DNA of 17,023 bases. Source: Chrysochromulina tobinii. Lineage: Eukaryota; Haptophyta; Prymnesiales; Chrysochromulinaceae. The stretch is from positions 1 through 17,023 of the forward strand of contig JWZX01001781.1 in assembly GCA_001275005.1 (NCBI GenBank), written 5' to 3'. Both the position numbers and the translations under genes were made by a program. The notes under the pieces are model-generated. The model worked only from the letters and a program-made list of their open reading frames with translations, was not told the DNA's origin and did not search any database. This document shows positions 15,608-17,023 of this stretch, one piece after another (within the stretch, counting starts at the first letter, position 1; each line of letters begins with the position of its first letter).

Positions 15608-17023
15608 TCACGAGAACAGAGCATCCGCCAGGGCGGCCGCCTCGGCGTCGGACGTCCACGAATCGCATGAGCCCGCGGGCCCGCCATCCTGTGAACCAAG
15701 TGAGGCCATCGAGGCCGCCGAGGCAGAGGGTGGCATCGAAGCTGCGGCCGACGGCGGCGCCGAGGCGGCCGCGGTGGCCGCGGTGGCCGCGGTGGCCGCG
15801 GCGGCTACGGCCGAGGCGGAGGCGGCTGAGGCGGAGGCGGCTGAGGCGGAGGCGGCCGAGGCGGCCTGGCAGCCCCACGCCGCTTGCGCGAGCTGTGCGG
15901 AGGTGAGCTGAGGCAGCGGCTGGCCGAGAAGGTTGATCGTGGGGGAGAGGAGGAGGCTGCAGTGGTGGAGGCTGCTCGCACTGCCCGCACTGCCCTCCAT
16001 CGGGCCGATGTTGAGGCAACCAGCCAGGCTGCCGCCGCTCAGGCCGCCGACGAGGCCCAAATCGGGCGTCCGTGGCCCCTGGGGCAGGCCGGCCACGTGG
16101 CCAGCCACATTGGGCGTCGACGCACCGGCAGACGCACCGGTAGACGCACCGGTAGACGCACCGGTAGACGCACCGGACACCGCCACGCCCTCTTGCTGGC
16201 GCAGCAGCGCGACGGCGGCCGCGTTGCCGGCGGCGATGGCGGCCGCGGAGGCGGCGACCGCGCGGCCCGAGGCGCGGCTGTGTGCGGCTGTGTCCCACGG
16301 GACTTCGGGCACGACCACGTGCGCCGGGATCTCGTAGAGGCCTCGCAGCTGCAGAGCGGTCGCACGCGAGCGCACGTGCTCACCTAGAGGTCCATAATAG
16401 ACGCGATACTCACGCCCGCTCGACGTGCGCTTCACCAAAATGCGCCATCTGGGCATGGACGGATCCGTATCGGCGCGGGAGGGCGAGGGTGCGCCCACCG
16501 CGTAACCAACCGGCGCGGTGCCGTCGGCGAACATGGACTCGTGGAAGGCGCTCACGCCGTCGGTGCAGGCGACTAGTGAGGTCCACGGCTCCCAAGTATC
16601 GTCAGAGGAAGGGTAGCCACGCCAGTGCACCAGGTACTGCGGCTCGCCACCCACCTGATGAGGGAGGCAATCAACAAAGATGAGGGAGGCAATCAACGAA
16701 GATGAGGGAGGCAATCAACGAAGACGAGGGGGGAGGCAATCAACGAAGATGAGGGAGGCAATCAACGAAGATGAGGGGGGAGGCAATCAACGAAGATGAG
16801 GGAGGCAATCAACGAAGATGAGGGAGGCAATCAACGAAGATGAGGGGGGCAATCAATGAAGATGAGGGAGGCAATCAGGTACTGCGGCTCGCCACCCACC
16901 CCGATTCGGCGCCCGAGGAGTGACTCGACTTCGAAGACTTCGGCAGCTTCCTCGCCCACCACGGCGCCCAGACCGGCGAGGGAGGCGGCCGCCGCCGCGC
17001 CGCCGCGCCCGCCACCGCGCCCT
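15608..17023 (-). CDS. Chromodomain protein with MBD-like segment and Ala-rich tail, 5' partial
   Basis: The minus-strand exons are 17023-16900 (continuing beyond the window) and 16654-15608. Splicing joins AAEVFEVESLLGRRIG to VGGEPQYLVHWRGYPSSDDT and WEPWTSL, a full chromodomain: FEVE strand, YLVHWRGY core and DTWEPW end, with aromatic-cage candidates Phe, Trp and Tyr. Chromodomains bind methyl-lysine on histone tails. At 16456-16337 the product reads PRWRILVKRTSSGREYRVYY and GPLGEHVRSRATALQL, resembling methyl-CpG-binding domains (W...R..G..YxVYY.P.G...RS). The C-terminal 230 residues are Ala/Ser/Gly-rich with in-frame repeats and look disordered. No reverse transcriptase, integrase or SET domain is visible. 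It is probably a nuclear chromatin reader; the MBD call is inference by motif. Confidence 0.75.
15730..15870. repeat. In-frame GC-rich repeats encoding the Ala-rich tail
   Basis: On the plus strand GCGGTGGCC units (about 15773-15800) and GAGGCGGAGGCGGCT units of 15 bp (about 15815-15865) alternate. On the minus strand they encode AASAS and TAA-type repeats. Confidence 0.85.
16119..16176. repeat. 12-bp minisatellite, five copies, in the chromodomain gene
   Basis: GACGCACCGG recurs at 16119, 16131, 16143, 16155 and 16167 with the linkers CA or TA. On the minus strand it encodes GASTGASTGASTGASAGAS. Confidence 0.95.
16337..16456 (-). other. MBD-like segment
   Basis: The spacing of Trp, the basic strand, RVYYGPLGEHVRSR and the following hydrophobic helix match the methyl-CpG-binding domain pattern. 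A standard MBD is about 70 residues; here about 40 residues match well and the N-terminal part is less clear. Confidence 0.5.
16655..16899 (-). other. 245-nt intron splitting the chromodomain, flanked by a 25-bp duplication
   Basis: Read on the minus strand, the donor is ATCGGG|GTGGGT and the acceptor CCTCATCAG|GTGGGT. The 25-bp sequence at 16631-16655 is identical to 16876-16900, so the intron begins with one copy of the exon sequence that follows it. Unspliced reading runs into the repeat and stops; splicing restores an intact chromodomain in phase 0. Confidence 0.85.
16656..16875. repeat. 22-bp minisatellite, about ten copies, inside the chromodomain intron
   Basis: The plus-strand unit is GATGAGGGAGGCAATCAACG plus AA, with variants that carry extra G residues, AACAAA or AATGAA. 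On the minus strand each unit gives GTTGATTG followed by CCTCCCTCATC, a branch-site-like and pyrimidine-tract-like sequence that the last unit appears to use as the acceptor region. Confidence 0.95.

Noticed and set aside
14886-15911. 341-codon plus-strand open frame
   Set aside because: It is antisense to the exons at 14.9-15.0 kb and to the Ala-rich tail of the chromodomain gene; GC-rich repeats keep it open and it has no domain.
16656-16875. CRISPR-like array
   Set aside because: The units are contiguous 22-bp tandem repeats without unique spacers, inside a eukaryotic intron.
15608-17023. Ty3/gypsy-type retrotransposon, because chromodomains and CCHC knuckles occur in such elements
   Set aside because: No reverse transcriptase, RNase H, integrase, protease or LTR is visible, and the two domains are in separate genes on opposite strands.

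Overview
The window looks like nuclear DNA of a GC-rich eukaryotic microalga or similar protist. A haptophyte is my best guess, because haptophytes have LRR proteins with repeated NGALT-type units, but no marker here fixes the lineage. The eukaryotic signs are GT-AG introns of about 48-245 nt that restore reading frames, single genes on both strands without operons, a NACHT-LRR gene with exon-by-exon LRRs, a chromodomain protein and many minisatellites. I find no tRNA, rRNA, CRISPR array or bacterial-type ribosome binding sites.

Layout. (1) About 30-3469, plus: a NACHT-LRR (NLR-like, STAND) gene, open at its 5' side, with three short introns in the LRR part and an exact 41-bp tandem duplication that breaks the frame in the NACHT region. 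(2) About 4189-6213, plus: a GT61/DUF563-type glycosyltransferase whose two conserved halves are separated by a roughly 220-residue low-complexity insert. (3) 6800-9402, plus: a PIF1-family helicase with a C-terminal CCHC zinc knuckle; its apparent frame break is best explained by an 83-nt intron carrying five copies of a 10-bp repeat. (4) 9403-11766: about 2.4 kb without a convincing gene, holding a MITE-like element (18-bp inverted repeats, 8-bp flanking direct repeat), a CTCGACAG-rich array and several minisatellites. (5) 11767-15033, minus: exons of one or more coiled-coil/helical proteins I cannot name; four upstream exons join in phase 0. (6) 15608-17023, minus, open at its 5' side: a chromodomain protein with an MBD-like segment and an Ala/Ser/Gly-rich tail. 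Its chromodomain is split by a 245-nt intron flanked by a 25-bp exact duplication and filled with a 22-bp minisatellite.

The genes do not form an evident pathway. What links them is sequence behaviour: exact or near-exact tandem duplications occur in coding sequence, in introns and between genes. In two cases the duplicated or repeated DNA lies inside an intron that must be removed to give an intact conserved domain. The most interesting points are the duplication-flanked chromodomain intron, the chromodomain plus MBD-like architecture, and the 41-bp duplication and SH3-like insert in the NACHT-LRR gene.
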